A stretch of DNA of 64,000 nucleotides from Siniperca chuatsi (lineage: Eukaryota > Chordata > Actinopteri > Centrarchiformes > Sinipercidae): contig NC_058046.1 in assembly GCF_020085105.1 (NCBI RefSeq), positions 27,808,175 to 27,872,174 of the forward strand, written 5' to 3'. Positions 45,856-63,832 of this stretch are shown here, in pieces. Position 1 is the first letter of the stretch. Each line of letters opens with the position of its first letter. The notes under the pieces were generated by a model. It ran no database searches, was not told where the DNA came from, and worked only from the letters and a program-made list of their open reading frames with translations. Both the position numbers and the translations under genes were made by a program.

Positions 45856-47304
45856 TGTAGTAGTAATTGGAGACTCGGTTAGTCAAATCTGCTGCTGGTC
45901 ACAGTCCCGTTAAATCCCTCTGCAGCCCCAGAATGTTTCAAACTCAGGTGGAAGTGGTAATGTTATTCAAGAGCGGGCCTCTTTCTGTGTCAAAATTGAT
46001 TCAGTGATGGGTAGCTCAATGCTCTTGGCCCAATGACCACTCTAAAGGATCGATTGTTCTGCTTTGGATCCCAGAGTCCAAATTAGAGAGGCACACATAG
46101 AGTTGTTTTGGAGTTAATTAATCTTCATCCTTGCAAGCTGCTTTCAGTGAGCACACTATTTGCTCCAGACTCATGAGCCAATCATAAATGACACAAAGCG
46201 TGATGAAGACAAATGAGACGAAAAGCACCTGCAGATCTGTGATCGGTGCACTGGAGGAAAAAGCGATTAATACATATATTATATGTTACAAGTAAGGAAG
46301 ACAATAACGATCTAGACTGCTGCTTCTAGATGATTTTCTTGAGGCCCCGGACTTGCTTTTTGTATGGCAGTAGTCTGAATGGCTCAATGGTAGGCATGAG
46401 GATATCCGCATTGAAAAGTTGTGTTGGTGCTGCTTTGATTCATCACTGGGAAGATTTCACTTCAAATGGGCCAAAATGGAAAGACAGAAGCAAGAGTCTT
46501 GTTTCTATCAAAAAGGAAAACAGGCAACTCAGCGAGATCATTATTCAACAGCATGGCTGCAGAGAAGTCAGCCTTGTGCCTAAAGTTAACTTTTGCAGAT
46601 AATCCTTTAAACATAGATCATTTATTTTATTATCGTATAGTTTGCTATTTTGCAGAGCCCAAGAGTCTTTCTTCCATCTTAAAATATGACTAGCAGAAAG
46701 ACAACCCCACTCCTTAATAATTATTTGTTTGTTTTATTTTGCTGTATTTTGCTTTGTTTTGGCATGGTACCACCATGGAAAATTTGGTATTTATATCTAA
46801 TATGGATGTGATTCTATTAAAGATGCAAAATGATGGGACATTTATGTGCTCATAAAAAAAAGGAAAATATAACATTCACAAATTCTAATTTTATTTTATT
46901 TTTTCTTATCTACCAATTATTTAACCAACCCATTGATGTTGGAAAACTCTTTTTCAAGACAGCTGTATAAAAAGTTACAGACAAAACAACACAAAACAAT
47001 AAAAAGGCAAAAATAACAACAATAACAATTGGCAAAGAATATACAATAGTCTTCAATTTAAAAACAGAAATAAATAAAGTGAAATAAAATATTGAAGGTC
47101 AATAGAAGGTTTAGGTGTATGGCACCGTTTTGTACAAATACAGTTGAAAGTGCTTTGCAGGGTAATAAAACAACAAAACAAGTTTGTCTTAAAAAAGGAG
47201 TTTGTTTGTTTGTTTGTTTATCAGGGTACGTAGGCGCGTCTGCGGCGGAAGTGCTTCAGGAAACATCATCATCCGGGTTCATTTCTGGTCACACAAGATC
47301 CAAG
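45856..47304. other. Intergenic between the small gene and pmpca, possible shared promoter region
   Basis: No coding sequence was accepted. 46860-47100 is A/T-rich with AATAAAAAGGC-type runs. The 80 bases before the pmpca ATG are GC-richer (GCGCGTCTGCGGCGGAAGTG at 47235), with CGGAAGTG, an ETS-type site common in housekeeping mitochondrial gene promoters. Confidence 0.45.
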
Positions 47305-52663
<5,359 letters not shown>

Positions 52664-55280
52664 ACCATCAAGCCAGTCGTCACTGGCAAACATCACTGTA
52701 AATAAACTGGACTGGAAGATTACATTAGTGTCCCCTCCCACCACAGAACTCGACACAGCTCGCTCTGGGAGGGGACCAATACCCGGGCTATCGACTGAAC
52801 CTCTGAGAGCGGGGATTTTAAAGAAAAGTTAGAATTTACTCTACAGTAACCTTAGTCTACATACAGTTGGTGTGTCTGTATTTATTGTTTGTGGGCAGGA
52901 AGACATATTTCATTATTTACTGGGATGGTTTGCAGGAAGTTTGGTTTTAAAGGGAGAATTTACCCCAAAACCAAAATAAAAGTGTTTAATTTCTCATTTA
53001 AAAACCCAAATACCAACCTGTTATTTTTAAGTTTATGAATGAATGAATGAATGAAATTACACTGCGAAAGTAAGTGAATCAGCATATAGGCAAGAGAAGG
53101 GGGCAGCTGACATAGACAGCAGTGTCTACACTGTTTTATTAATTTTTATTGAGCTATTATTTTTCTCTCAGCTCTCTAAAATTCACCGAGCTCCACCATG
53201 AGCCTTCTCATGTTCCTGATCGGACGGATCAAAAACGCAGTTGTGAATCTTACTATTTATATATGAGCACTTCATAATCTCCATATACAGGCACAGGAGA
53301 CACTATACACAGCGATGGTAGACTGATTAATAAAGGAATCCTTGGAATTTTTTGGATAAATGTGACAAACCTCCCAACTGTAGCCAATTTGTCTTTTTTT
53401 TCTGTCATTGTATCTCAGATGTACTGTAAAGAGATTGAAATCTAAAGTGAAACCCGTTCTTTTCTCTTTTTTTTTGTATTTTTTGTGGTTGTGTTGATGC
53501 CCTTGCAAATAATAATTAACGGGATAAATTAAAGGAATAATTTAGATTTGGCAAATATGCTTATTTGCTTTCTGGCGGAGAGTTAGATGACTCGTTTAAG
53601 AAACGAAACGTTTAATGACCCGGCTCATAACCCCAAATAAAACGTCGAATTGTCGTTTTTACACTTCGGTTTTTGTACAGATAAAACACACCAGCTATAG
53701 CGTGTTAATTATTAAGCAGACGAGGTGCTGGTCGCCGGATTGTGTTAAAGTTGGACGCAGTCAGGCTAGCTGTTTACAGTCTTCATGCTAATGGTAAGCT
53801 AACGGTCTGCGGACATATTTAACTTAGCAATGGCAGCGGCGCCGATCTTCTCATCTAGCTAAGTGAGGCGAATAAGCGTTTCCAAGATGTCTCACACTGT
53901 TCAGTGCCTTTAGAGGCTTACATTTGATAAGACATTTCACCAAACGTTTTATTTAACACCCAAATACACCCGTGTGTGTTTTACTTGTAGCCTGTGACTA
54001 CAGTGAATATTTTAAACTCCTCTAACATCTGTATACCAACTGCTAAATAAATGTAATTGCATCCATAAATAATAGATATTTTAATATATTTTAAGGGTCT
54101 TGTGTTAGTGTAACGGACAAAGTCGACAAGTGTTTTAAAGCATTTATTACGGGATGTTAGGTGACATATAAAAAGATGTATAAAGATATAGGTCCTGAAG
54201 AAATGGAAACAAGACCCACAGGCACTTCTTTTGGAGCAGACTGCTCTTGATGCTGGGAATGCAAGCTCATTAATGTGGTACATACAGTACATGGACAGTT
54301 TATAGAATATATGAGGTTTACAAAGCAGTAAGATGAGAGGTAAGGCATTGAGTTACAGTCTGTTGCAAAGGATCACTTGGCCTAATAAGAGGAAAAGTAA
54401 GTGAGTGGCGTTAACAAAAATAAAATGCTCCATCTATTTTATAGTAGGTGAGTTCCTTAAAAAAAATTAAATATAAGCTGTCAAATACATTTGATCTCCC
54501 TGAAATTCAACAGTAGCATGTAACAAGTAGTAACGACCTCCTGACTGTAGCTTTATCATGTCATGCTCTTTAAATTATATATTAACCTCACGACAGAACA
54601 GCTCCCTTCTTCAGTCACTGTATCTCACCAACAAAACATTCAGCTTAGAACTAAATTCAAGTTAAAAATCGACCAATCACTGACACCTAAACGACATTTA
54701 AAAAGTGCACCTATGTGCCACCAAAACGCAATTAAGCTTGGTAAGCTGTTTGATAACAAACTCACAAGGCTTTTGAACACTGACGCAGCATTCATAAAAA
54801 CGTAACATTGGGGTTCATGATGCTTTTTAAACACCTCCAAAAAAATGACTAAATGAATGCAGTCACACAGAGCCTTTAAGGTTAGATCAGTTCACACTCA
54901 GCATGTGACTGAATTGTAAGCCACAACAGTGGCCCCTCTTCCCTCTGTGTCTCAGTCATGTTTGAGTAGAGGGGGTTGAGTAAATACTAGACTGCTGTGT
55001 CTTCAAACCTCTCTCTGTCTGTCTGACCTGAAGGTCCCTGCCCTCAAGTACAGCCAGCCACTTCCCTTGACCAGTTTCACCAGGACACACACAAACCGTT
55101 CCCAACAATGCCCAACAGAGGGCGCCGTCTGCTCAGTTACCACAGCCAGCACTTGGCTCTCTGTAGTTAAGACAACTCTGGTTTCCTTTTTGGTCCTTTT
55201 CTGCCCGCCTGGTTTTACAGTCCAGTTTCTGGCACAGTTTGATCCAGTCCAGTCTGGTCTGGAGAGTTCATTTTAAGAGT
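52664..55280. other. Convergent 3' regions of pmpca and inpp5e
   Basis: AATAAA at 52701-52706, 38 bases past the pmpca stop, is a likely polyadenylation signal, with another at 52975-52980. On the minus strand AATAAA at 54148-54143 is a candidate signal for inpp5e, about 1.1 kb past its stop. A family A MITE lies between (53533-53905). No further coding sequence was recognised. Confidence 0.5.
53533..53905. mobile_element. MITE, family A copy 4 (most compact)
   Basis: Left end AAGGAATAATTTAGATTTGG...GCTTATTTGC; right end GAGGCGAATAAGCGTTTCCA...GATGTCTCAC is its inverted partner. The inside carries GAGAGTTAGATGA, CAGGCTAGCTGTTTACAGTC and ATGGTAAGCTAAC. At about 370 bp this may be close to the intact length. 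Confidence 0.65.
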
Positions 55281-58200
55281 TTAGGAGATGGTGCAGATGG
55301 TGCTGCTACTTTGGTTCTTCATGGCCTCCCTCCTCTTCAGCTCCCTGGTGATCCTCCTCCTGATGCCCTCCAAGTACAAGCCTCGGTCAAATTGTCCCGC
55401 ACCCAGGGGAATACTAAACAACACAAACAAACAAATGTGGTACACCAGACTTATGAGGTCAAAATGAAGGAAAGACAACTAGTAAATTCATAATTTAAAG
55501 AGAGGGCATTAAGAATCCAGTGTAAAGCGGCAGAAAGTTGCTGCCATAGCATTTGAAAATGAAATTTAAAGCTAGGGTAGCTAATGTACTTCAGAAGCAT
55601 TTTGTTTGTTATATTTGTTGAAATTATCTTTACATCCCGACAGCAATCAATAAATCAAATGCTCTGAAAAAAATGAAAAACATCTGGTATCTGTCGGCTG
55701 TCGCAGGCCTGTAATAAGCCCATCCAATCATTTCATTTGGCCCAAATGAAATGATTGGCTGGCCCACCTGCCTGTCTAACTACCTGTCTACCTGCGTGCA
55801 CTCATTGCGCATGAAAATGTGTTTTGGGGGGAGGCCTGAAGAGAGGGGGTGGGATTTTTTCGGTTGGATACTTTCAAAATCTAGCTTGCTAGCTTCTCCA
55901 ACGTTACCTACCCTAGCTTTAAGAAGTGAAGGCTAATCAGCTTCATTAAAGAAACCAATATTATGCATTGTTATATATTACAACTATACTAAATGAATCA
56001 GTTAAGGTGGCTTACTGTACAGCAGTTGTGAAAATGCAACTTTAAATATTTCATATTTTCATCGAATGTTGAACTGAAAGGGACGACACGAGTGACATCA
56101 CAATAACCACAAGACCTTCCTCTGATATCAATATTCTATATATCATGTTATCACAGTTTAGACATGGAAAATTATATTAAGTCGTCCATTCCAGTTACAG
56201 AAATTAGAAGACTTACTAACTTAGTAACTACTTTGTACTAATTTTGACAACAAAGGTGTTTAGAACAATTAATAATATAAAATATTTCCTGATATAATCG
56301 CAATAACAAACAAATGTCAATATACTGTACTGCTTAGCTCTACTGATTGACGACAGAAATCAGTACATTGTTGAATGCACTCTTAACATGAAGACAGTAT
56401 TTTAAGGTATGTTTCTGAAGGGCAATGGGACTCACTTGTCTCTGCCTGGCCTGAGTTTGACCTGGAAGACACCGATGACGGGCCGATGGTCTGAGGTCTT
56501 GATGCCGGAGCAGCTGGTGTACTTGACCACTTTTATGTCATCAGCGTGCCTGTTCCTGAACACAATCCTGTCCTGTTAACACAAACAGAGAGGTTTAACC
56601 TCGCTGAGAGCCACAAGATGCTGACTTAAACTGCCCTGGCCAGTTTAGACTTCAACTAAAGCAGCTGAAAGGTGTATGAGTGTTACAAAGTGCTTTCCAA
56701 CAAAGGGTTGGCTTTTTTTTTTTTTGGTGGCCATATTAACAGAGCATCTGATTTTTAGTCACGTGGAGCTTGATTTTCTTCTTACTGTGTATGAAGGCGT
56801 TCTCTGTTTAGAAGTAGTGTCGTAGATATCACAGCCGATGTCAAATTTGTATGTGGGGAAGAAGTGTATTGGTGCCTCTTGGAAGCCTTTAAAGATTGAA
56901 CCTGGAAGGAAAAAGAAGCACATTCGCAGGGTGAGAATCAATCCAACACAACAACCTACTTCTATGAAAACTTTGAAACTTTTCACAGACATTTAGTGTC
57001 CAACGTGCAAGCATACCATCCTTCATTTCCTTGTAGAGCTGGTCGTGCTCCAACAGAGAGCCCATATCACAGCCTACTACTGTGCGGTTGATGATGGTCT
57101 CCACGTCGACCCGGGCCTTACCCAGCCGAAAGTTAAAATCTCCAAACCAGAAGACCTGATCGAATCTTGTGGTGACGTCAGCTACAATTAAAAATTACAT
57201 CCTTTGATTATCAAAGATAGCTAGCCATTTTTCTTACCAACATCAAGGCTTTAATCTGAACTAAGTATATGAATAACAGACGGTGTAGTCCCTCATTCGT
57301 CCAGGAATGTTCCATCGTAGAAAAGGTTTCAATCGTAGTCATCTGGACACTGAAAACAGTGTCCAGATGACTACGATTGAAACCTTTTCTATATGAATAA
57401 CAATAAATGTCATTCTGCTCTCAATAGCAGGACCATATTTTAATCTAGTTCTAACAGTTACAATCAATCCTATTTTGATTAGTAAAATGTGTGAATAAGG
57501 TGAGGCATATTTACTATGCATCCAGTGAGAGAATACCTTGTTTTAAGATACATTTGTCTTTTGAAAATTACTTAAATATGTAAAATATTATTTATCCCAT
57601 TGCCAGAATGTTACATGTTTGAGAAAGATGATATTTTAACACAGAATATGAGGCTAACGGCAACAGGTTAATCTGTTAAAGTCTGATCATGTTAAATTTT
57701 TTTTCAGCTCTGGGTGCAGAAACACCACCATCCTAATTGTTTAGATTTTTTCACATCTTTCAAACGAAGCATCTTACATGGAGTGGAGCGGTAAGGGTTG
57801 GTGTCTGGAAGGCCTTTTGGAAGAGCCAGAGCCTCGACGATCTTGTTGTAATCTAGTATTCTCTCGTAAACCTTGGCATCTCCAGCTGGAAGAAGAACAG
57901 AACAACGCATTTGAAACCTGTGAGGCTGCCTAGCTGTCAATGCTGCAAAGTTTGAATGCAAATATGTAATACCAAGGGCAGATGTAAAAGCAGGTATGGT
58001 GAGTGTAATAACTAATGCATGCCCCTCATAGAATGTGTGGACAGGGTTTAATATTTACAATGAACCTGCTGGTGTGCTGAAGACGTAAAAACGATAACAT
58101 TACTGTTTCTTCTCTGCGTGGAAATTTCCCCTCGTTCACAATGTTTCCACATCCGTCCTAAACTTTAGTACAAATCTCCAGCCAGTCCTATGTTCAGCCA

Positions 58201-60862
58201 TCCTGATAATAGCCCCTTGCTATAATAAATCTCTACTTTAGTCAGCAGCCTCCCTGACTTTGGGGAAACCTCCTACTCACAGGTAAAATGAGATGTGATG
58301 AAGAGGAAGGAAGTGCCAAAAAAGGTAAAAGCAATTCCCACAGCCCCTTTGGTCTTGATCTGTGAGATTATCCTGGTTGTGACTGTGGCATGCTCCACCT
58401 CTGTGTGGGTCAACAGAACATATGTTGTGGTTAGTGTCAGAGCCATAACAGTGTAATCAGTAAGATTCAAACACAAAAGCATGTGCATGTGCAGTGTACA
58501 GAAAATAAATGCTTTTATCAGCAAACTCCTTTGGCCAATAATAATGAACTAGCATCTGATTCTAACATACTTATTTAAGACGGGACTTATTTAAGATCAT
58601 CTTCCAACAATCTGCACTACACAAAAGTTACATAAGCTAGTTTATTGCCTCCCAAACTGAAATCTATTTCCTGTATAATGTGATGTGTTACTGACCTGAG
58701 CAGAACCAGATGAGGTCTCGTCTGACAAATACGGTGAGATACAAAACACCATGTGATGCTGCATACAGCATGACATAGTAAGGTCCCAGAGTTTCCTGAA
58801 GACGGGTCTCCCACTCCCTCCTGCATACACATGCACACACACAGTCACATACACAGCAGTATAACCAACTTTACAGCCCGGATAGAGTAATCAATCAAAA
58901 TAACTCACTATTATTCAGTGAACATGATTAAAATCAAACAAAACACAACATACCTGTCAGGACAGCCCTCCTGGACCCCAATAATATAAAAGTCTTGTGC
59001 AAATTCAGAGTCTGTTGGAAGGAGGAGATCATCTAAGTTGGCTGGCAGCCCCTGAAAAAAAAAAAAAAAAACTTGGTTACAACTCAGTTGGTGCCTGAAC
59101 TTGTGCAGGCAGTAATAAGACACTTGGGTCTGTGAGATGCTGCAGAGTCATGATTTCCTCCTACCTTCTCTCCCTGCATGTTCCAAGTGGCTATGTAGAT
59201 GCCCACTCTCCTGTTGGGGAAGTAGCGGTCCAGCTCCTCTGCCCCGAGCAGGGCACCGCTTCCCAGCAAGCTGCCCTCCAGAAAGCTCCTGGGGGGAAAA
59301 AAACATTGGAGAGGAAAATTTGCACTTCTACTGGCAGCCAACTTGCAGGATGCAGTGTAGGAAAAAGCAAGGTTGTTGTCTCACATGTTACGGGAATCAT
59401 TTAAAAAGTCCATCCTCCTGTCAAAAACTGTACTGAACAAGCATCTTCTCTGATCCCGCGTTAATCCCACCCCCCACTCTGCCACCTTCCCCTTTTCTCT
59501 TAAAGATGCGAGCACTGCACAAACACAATGTAAAGGTGTCTGAAGTCTTGGTTTCAGGACAAATTAACAGTCAAACGGTGTTGCTTAAACACTCACTCCT
59601 GATAGTGAACCAAGCTCCAAATGCGCTATGCTAATCAGCTCCAAGCAGAGAGCACAATCAATACTAAAAGGCTTGTAGTGGATATATATATAGATATACT
59701 GTACCTAAATCTTATGCAGTGCCTGTGCATAGTAACTTTCTTTTGAGTAATTGTCTTTTGGTATAAGGATAAGATAGCTGAAGCTTGGCCAGAGCTCAGA
59801 CTGACGTTATTGACAAAGTAAGCCACATGTGCCATTTCAAGATTGTCTTATTGTTGCAAAGGATAAAAATATGCACATCCAGTTCTACATTTGGCTAGTT
59901 TTATTTTGTCACTGGCCTGCATCTAAATTAGGACCTTGAAAGAGACCGGCTTCTAATAGCCTTCTGACAATGGAAAGGGTAAGCCTTACAAAAGAGCCTT
60001 CACATCCAGCCTGGGGAAGACTCCAGGTACATGGTCTGCTATGCCTACTGTACCTGTTCCTCACATCCTGGGGTCTGATGGGGCTAAGCACGCTGTAAGT
60101 GGACCTCATGGAGTTGACAGAGGCACTATCCGACCCCATGTTCTCCAGAAGCCGGCTGTCGCTCAGGTTCCTGTGGAGTCTCTCCTCAAGATTCTCTCTG
60201 GCTAACATGGCATAATCCAAACAATCCCGGTCAATCCTATTAGCCGCCCTTAAAGTGGCTGACGCAAAGCTCTTCTCCAGAACAGGCAGCGGCCCTGTGG
60301 GTTGCACCGGAGACAGACGCATCTTGGTGGGCCTCACCTGGTTGTCTGTTGGGTCGCTCTGCTGGCTGGGGGGCCTCCTTTCATAGTCAGAGAGACTGCT
60401 CCCTCCGTCCCGGAAGACTGGGGCTCCTCTTGTAACAGCAGAGAGGGGTCTCACGTTGGAGTCCTGGTCATTCCTGATGGTGGCAGCACCACTGAGAACA
60501 AACTCACCTTGAGCTGGAACTGTTTGGTCCTCTTTAAGCGAGTCTGCGGAAGAGCCAGTCTCAGCCGGGTCACTCAGACTCTCCTGACTGTTTCTCAGCC
60601 TCCTGGTTCTCACAGTCTCGTCCACTGAGCCACTTCTGCTGGACTTTGACAGCCTTGGTAGGTAGGGTGGCCGAGGCTGGTAGGGAATTACCTCTCCCTC
60701 TGCGTTTCTAGCAGTGGGTTTAAGGGGATCATTGTGCTCCTTGCAGGGTATGGCATCTACTAAGGAGGTCTTGAGTGCCCTACTGTCATTGACAACTGAA
60801 TCTCCTTTACCAGGAGCCTCACAGGACTGATGGAGGGGGCTGTCCTCTCCATTCTCAGTCAT
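55281..60862 (-). CDS. inpp5e: Phosphatidylinositol polyphosphate 5-phosphatase type IV
   Basis: Removes the 5-phosphate from PI(3,4,5)P3 and PI(4,5)P2 and keeps primary-cilium lipid composition; human loss causes Joubert and MORM syndromes. Coding exons in order of reading: 60862-60054, 59288-59165, 59051-58954, 58820-58696, 58400-58281, 57885-57778, 57181-57017, 56901-56786, 56572-56436, 55413-55281. They sum to 644 residues, the same as human. Exon 1 codes a Ser/Pro-rich disordered N-terminus ([18 protein letters not shown]). The catalytic domain runs from [11 protein letters not shown] (exon 2) through [11 protein letters not shown] (exon 7), RTPSYTDR (exons 8-9) and KTSDHRPV (exon 9). 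The C-terminus CTIS is a CaaX box for farnesylation, as in the mammalian protein. It lies tail-to-tail with pmpca. Confidence 0.97.
55566..55922. mobile_element. TTAA-flanked MITE with central palindrome (inpp5e intron 9)
   Basis: The element AGCTAGGGTAG...CTACCCTAGCT (55570-55918) is bounded by TTAA on both sides, related to the element split at 14225-19932. In its middle, 55724-55758 is a 17-bp perfect inverted repeat (CCAATCATTTCATTTGG) with a 1-base spacer. Confidence 0.82.
57319..57390. repeat. 34-bp perfect palindrome (inpp5e intron 6)
   Basis: 57319-57352 and 57357-57390 are exact inverted copies of 34 bases separated by AAAA. The arm begins AGAAAAGGTTTCAATCGTAG. It would form a long perfect hairpin in single-stranded DNA or in the pre-mRNA. 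Confidence 0.95.
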
Positions 60863-60899
60863 CCTCTCGTCATGTCTGGGATCAGGTGTGGTCAGATGG

Positions 60900-61640
60900 A
60901 TGGAGCTTTCTCATTGCTAACTGACATACACCTGAACATATTGGGCAGAAAATGTTTCAGTGAAATGCCGGCCTTAAAATGAAATAGTTTAGCCACGTGG
61001 ACCATACAAGGAGAGTTTGTTTATCAGTTAACTGTATCACCTGTTTAGCGTTATGTAGCTCATTTTTTATCATTAGCAATTAAGGGCACTGTTAACGTAG
61101 CTATCAGCAACAATCGTTAAACATGCAGCATTAGTTAGGGATAGCTAGCATTGTGACCTCTAACAACTATAACTAGTTAAATGAATACTAGCAGCGTGAG
61201 CTAATTAATGTTAGCCTTAGCCGTCTAAGTTAGAAACCAAGACTGAATCGAAAGTCCCGTTGTTGCTTAACAAAAGCGCCGTGATTTCTACTAACTAGCT
61301 AACCTATCATCCAACCAACAATTCAGGCTTAGGTTACATATAGTGTTAACATTAGCTAACCCTCTAGGTGACTTATACTAGCTAATGACCCTTCAGTAGC
61401 TTTAGTTAGCAAAGCTATAAAATGTAGCAAACCAGTAGCGATATACAGGCTAGCTGAGCTAACGTTTAAAGCAAACGTTTATAAGATCGTATAAATAAAT
61501 AGAGATAATGTGTGTAGTTATTTTACTGTTATCACGTTGAAGTAAAGTTACCTCTCGTTTACTGTTTGGTTTCAGAGTGGCTAATTTAAAAGTAGCGTTA
61601 GCTCGATTACTTCCTTAGCAACGTTTGACAACAGATATTT
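60900..61640. other. GCTAAC/GCTAGC-rich upstream region of inpp5e
   Basis: Many copies of GTTAGC, GCTAAC, GCTAGC and TAGCTA lie between about 61040 and 61480 with no open frame. The same words cluster just after pmpca exon 1 (47500-47590). Whether this is a promoter feature or repeat-derived is unresolved. Confidence 0.45.
61552..61640 (-). promoter_or_regulatory. Putative 5' UTR exon end and promoter of inpp5e
   Basis: On the minus strand AAACGAGAG|GTAACT at 61552/61551 is a plausible donor of a non-coding first exon, splicing to an acceptor shortly before the ATG at 60862 (for example ATGTTCAG at about 60940). A CpG-containing stretch (AGCGCCCCCCGGTGCCGAGA) lies at 61688. A very short upstream ORF (ATGACGAGAGGATGA) overlaps the main start region. 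Confidence 0.4.
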
Positions 61641-61699
61641 GTTACCAAGACAAGAGAGTCATTACAGAGAGCAGTGCATGTGTCACAGCGCCCCCCGGT

Positions 61700-63560
61700 G
61701 CCGAGAAGTCAAAGTACACGGAATGTAATCTTCCTGTATGTTGTACTGTCTTGTAACTCATAATGGTACATGTATCCTAATTAGGAATTACTACTTGGCC
61801 TCCTTAATGTGACTGTTTTGGTTCTTTGCCTCTCTGACTTAAAATACAGTTTGATATCATACCTTTTTTGGCATTAATGGAAGAGAAACAACATTTGCAA
61901 CGTGTGTCAGCATATCACATGGCATATAGTCCATTACATTTACCTTAAAATTTTGACAGTATAAAGCGTAATATATAGGATTATTGTTGTCTGATTTATT
62001 TGTTAATAATACTACACATTACATAATTTTTTATTGTCTATTATATCTTTTTGCAGCTTGATATTATACCTAACTTAGGCTATACGTATTGATACAATGT
62101 AAATCCTGACTCACTGTGTGACTGCTGAATAAAAAGTCTGTTATGTTGTGACAATCCAATAAACTATTGTGAATAAAACTAGATTGAAATTCTCTTATTC
62201 TGTGTGGTTATAAGGTGGTTACAGAATTGTGAAATTCTCATCCACACAAGCCTATTGCCAACTTAATCAAAGAGTTTGTCTGTCTTTTTACGATGTTTCT
62301 TGCATCCAATTAGTCTCCTACACCACTGTTTGAATAAATTCAATAAAAAAGGTTGCAATTTTTGTTATAAGAAAAAAGGTATATATGTACCAAGATCTTG
62401 AAAGGAAAGGCACTGTTAAATCTAGAGTTTATACATTAGGCATTTGGCTTATGCTAATTGTCTTGAGAGGCCAGGTTTCTTTATACCAATCATCATCACA
62501 CTTAAATCATTTTATTAAATAATATATTTTGTAATTAATTCATTTGAGTGTTTCAAAATGCTTATTGGAATAAGTGATATCATAAGGTGACAAACCTTTT
62601 TAGCAAAAAATAAATCTTTATTATATTTAAGAATAGTCTTTTTGTGATAAAATAAGTACATCTTTTATTTCTGAATACATTTTCATTTCCTTTTATTCCC
62701 ACTTCCCTTACATCTAACACAACCATCTGCCATCATTTCTATATTTCCAATTAAGTTTTTATATATATTTAAATGTCACCTCATTACTGACTTCTGTTTT
62801 ATTTACCCACGCATCACTTAGTGTAATGGAATCAACCTCATAATCACTTACACAACATATCTCTGTGGACTAAAAAATCTATTTTTCATATACAGGTTTC
62901 GCTGTTTATTATGTAATACTCTTTTTGCCACATTTAACGTTCAGAAAATGATTATTACTACACTTTTACATGTAGGTCTGTTACTGGGTGCTTTCATGAA
63001 ACTCACAAACAAAAACTTTCCACACTACAGTACATGCTAAAGTCATTGACTTTACAAATCAGGAACAGAAAACAACAGAAAAAATGTTGTTGCTGACAAA
63101 CAGTGCATGTCACAATGAATAAACAACGTCAAGGACCTTCGAACACCCTTTCTGTGACCCTCTCGTTGTATACGAGAAATGCCCGCTGAAAGGACTTCTG
63201 AGCCCACTGGCCCCTGGAAATGTGGACAATCCCCTTCATATTCTGTGCATTTCTATAGCACTGTTGCTGACTCAGGGGGTTTATAGACAAAAGGCCAGTC
63301 TGTGGGTCTGGTATAAAAGGAAAGGGTTAAACCAGGTAGGGTACAGTTTGGTGCAAGAGCAAGAACAGCAGCAGTTCCAACAGCAGCCCACTGACCAGCA
63401 AAATGACTTCCACTGGAATGAACATGATGAGCAAGGTAAACTCTCTCTTCGTTTTCATAATGTTACTGGCACTAAACGGGATAAACTGGAAATTGCCCTT
63501 GTGGCCTTTAAACACATTGATCCTCATGCTGTTTTTGTCAGGATTGCTGCTATAATCAAT
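61700..63560. other. Intergenic, nothing recognised
   Basis: AT-rich DNA with no spliced or long coding signal. The open frame at 63222-63659 is low-complexity in its middle (a CAG-rich run giving EQEQQQFQQQPTDQQ at about 63352-63400) and runs into the SINE, so it was not accepted as a gene. Confidence 0.5.
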
Positions 63561-63564
63561 ATTG

Positions 63565-63832
63565 TGGGCGAATGTGGCTTAGTGGTAGAGCGGGTCGTCC
63601 ACCAATTGGAAGGACTTCCCCCAGCCTACATATCGAAGTGTCCTTGGGCAAGACACTGAACCCCAAATTGCTCCTGAGGGCTGTGCCTTCGGTGTGTGAA
63701 TGATTAGTTTCTTTCAACTGATGAGCAGTTGGCACCTGCCATCAGTGTGTGAATGTGATTTGTAGTTAAAGCGCTTTGAGTAGTCAGGAAGACTAGAAAG
63801 GCGCTATATAAGTACAGTCCATTTACCAATAT
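63565..63832 (+). repeat. tRNA-derived SINE of teleost type
   Basis: The 5' part TGTGGCTTAGTGGTAGAGCG is a tRNA-like A box. It is followed by GTGTCCTTGGGCAAGACACT, TGCCATCAGTGTGTGAATGT, AAAGCGCTTTGAGTAGTC and AAAGGCGCTATATAAGTACA, then CAGTCCATTTACC, the standard body of this abundant fish SINE. The B box region is damaged, so it is unlikely to be transcribed by Pol III. Confidence 0.88.

Noticed and set aside
59132-59436. Plus-strand frames of 90-99 residues, and the 108-residue frame at 60302-60628
   Set aside because: Antisense to inpp5e exons 1 and 2, with no independent signal.
63222-63659. 145-residue open frame with a Gln-rich run
   Set aside because: The middle is a CAG-rich low-complexity tract and the end is read from the SINE. 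No splice or protein similarity supports it.
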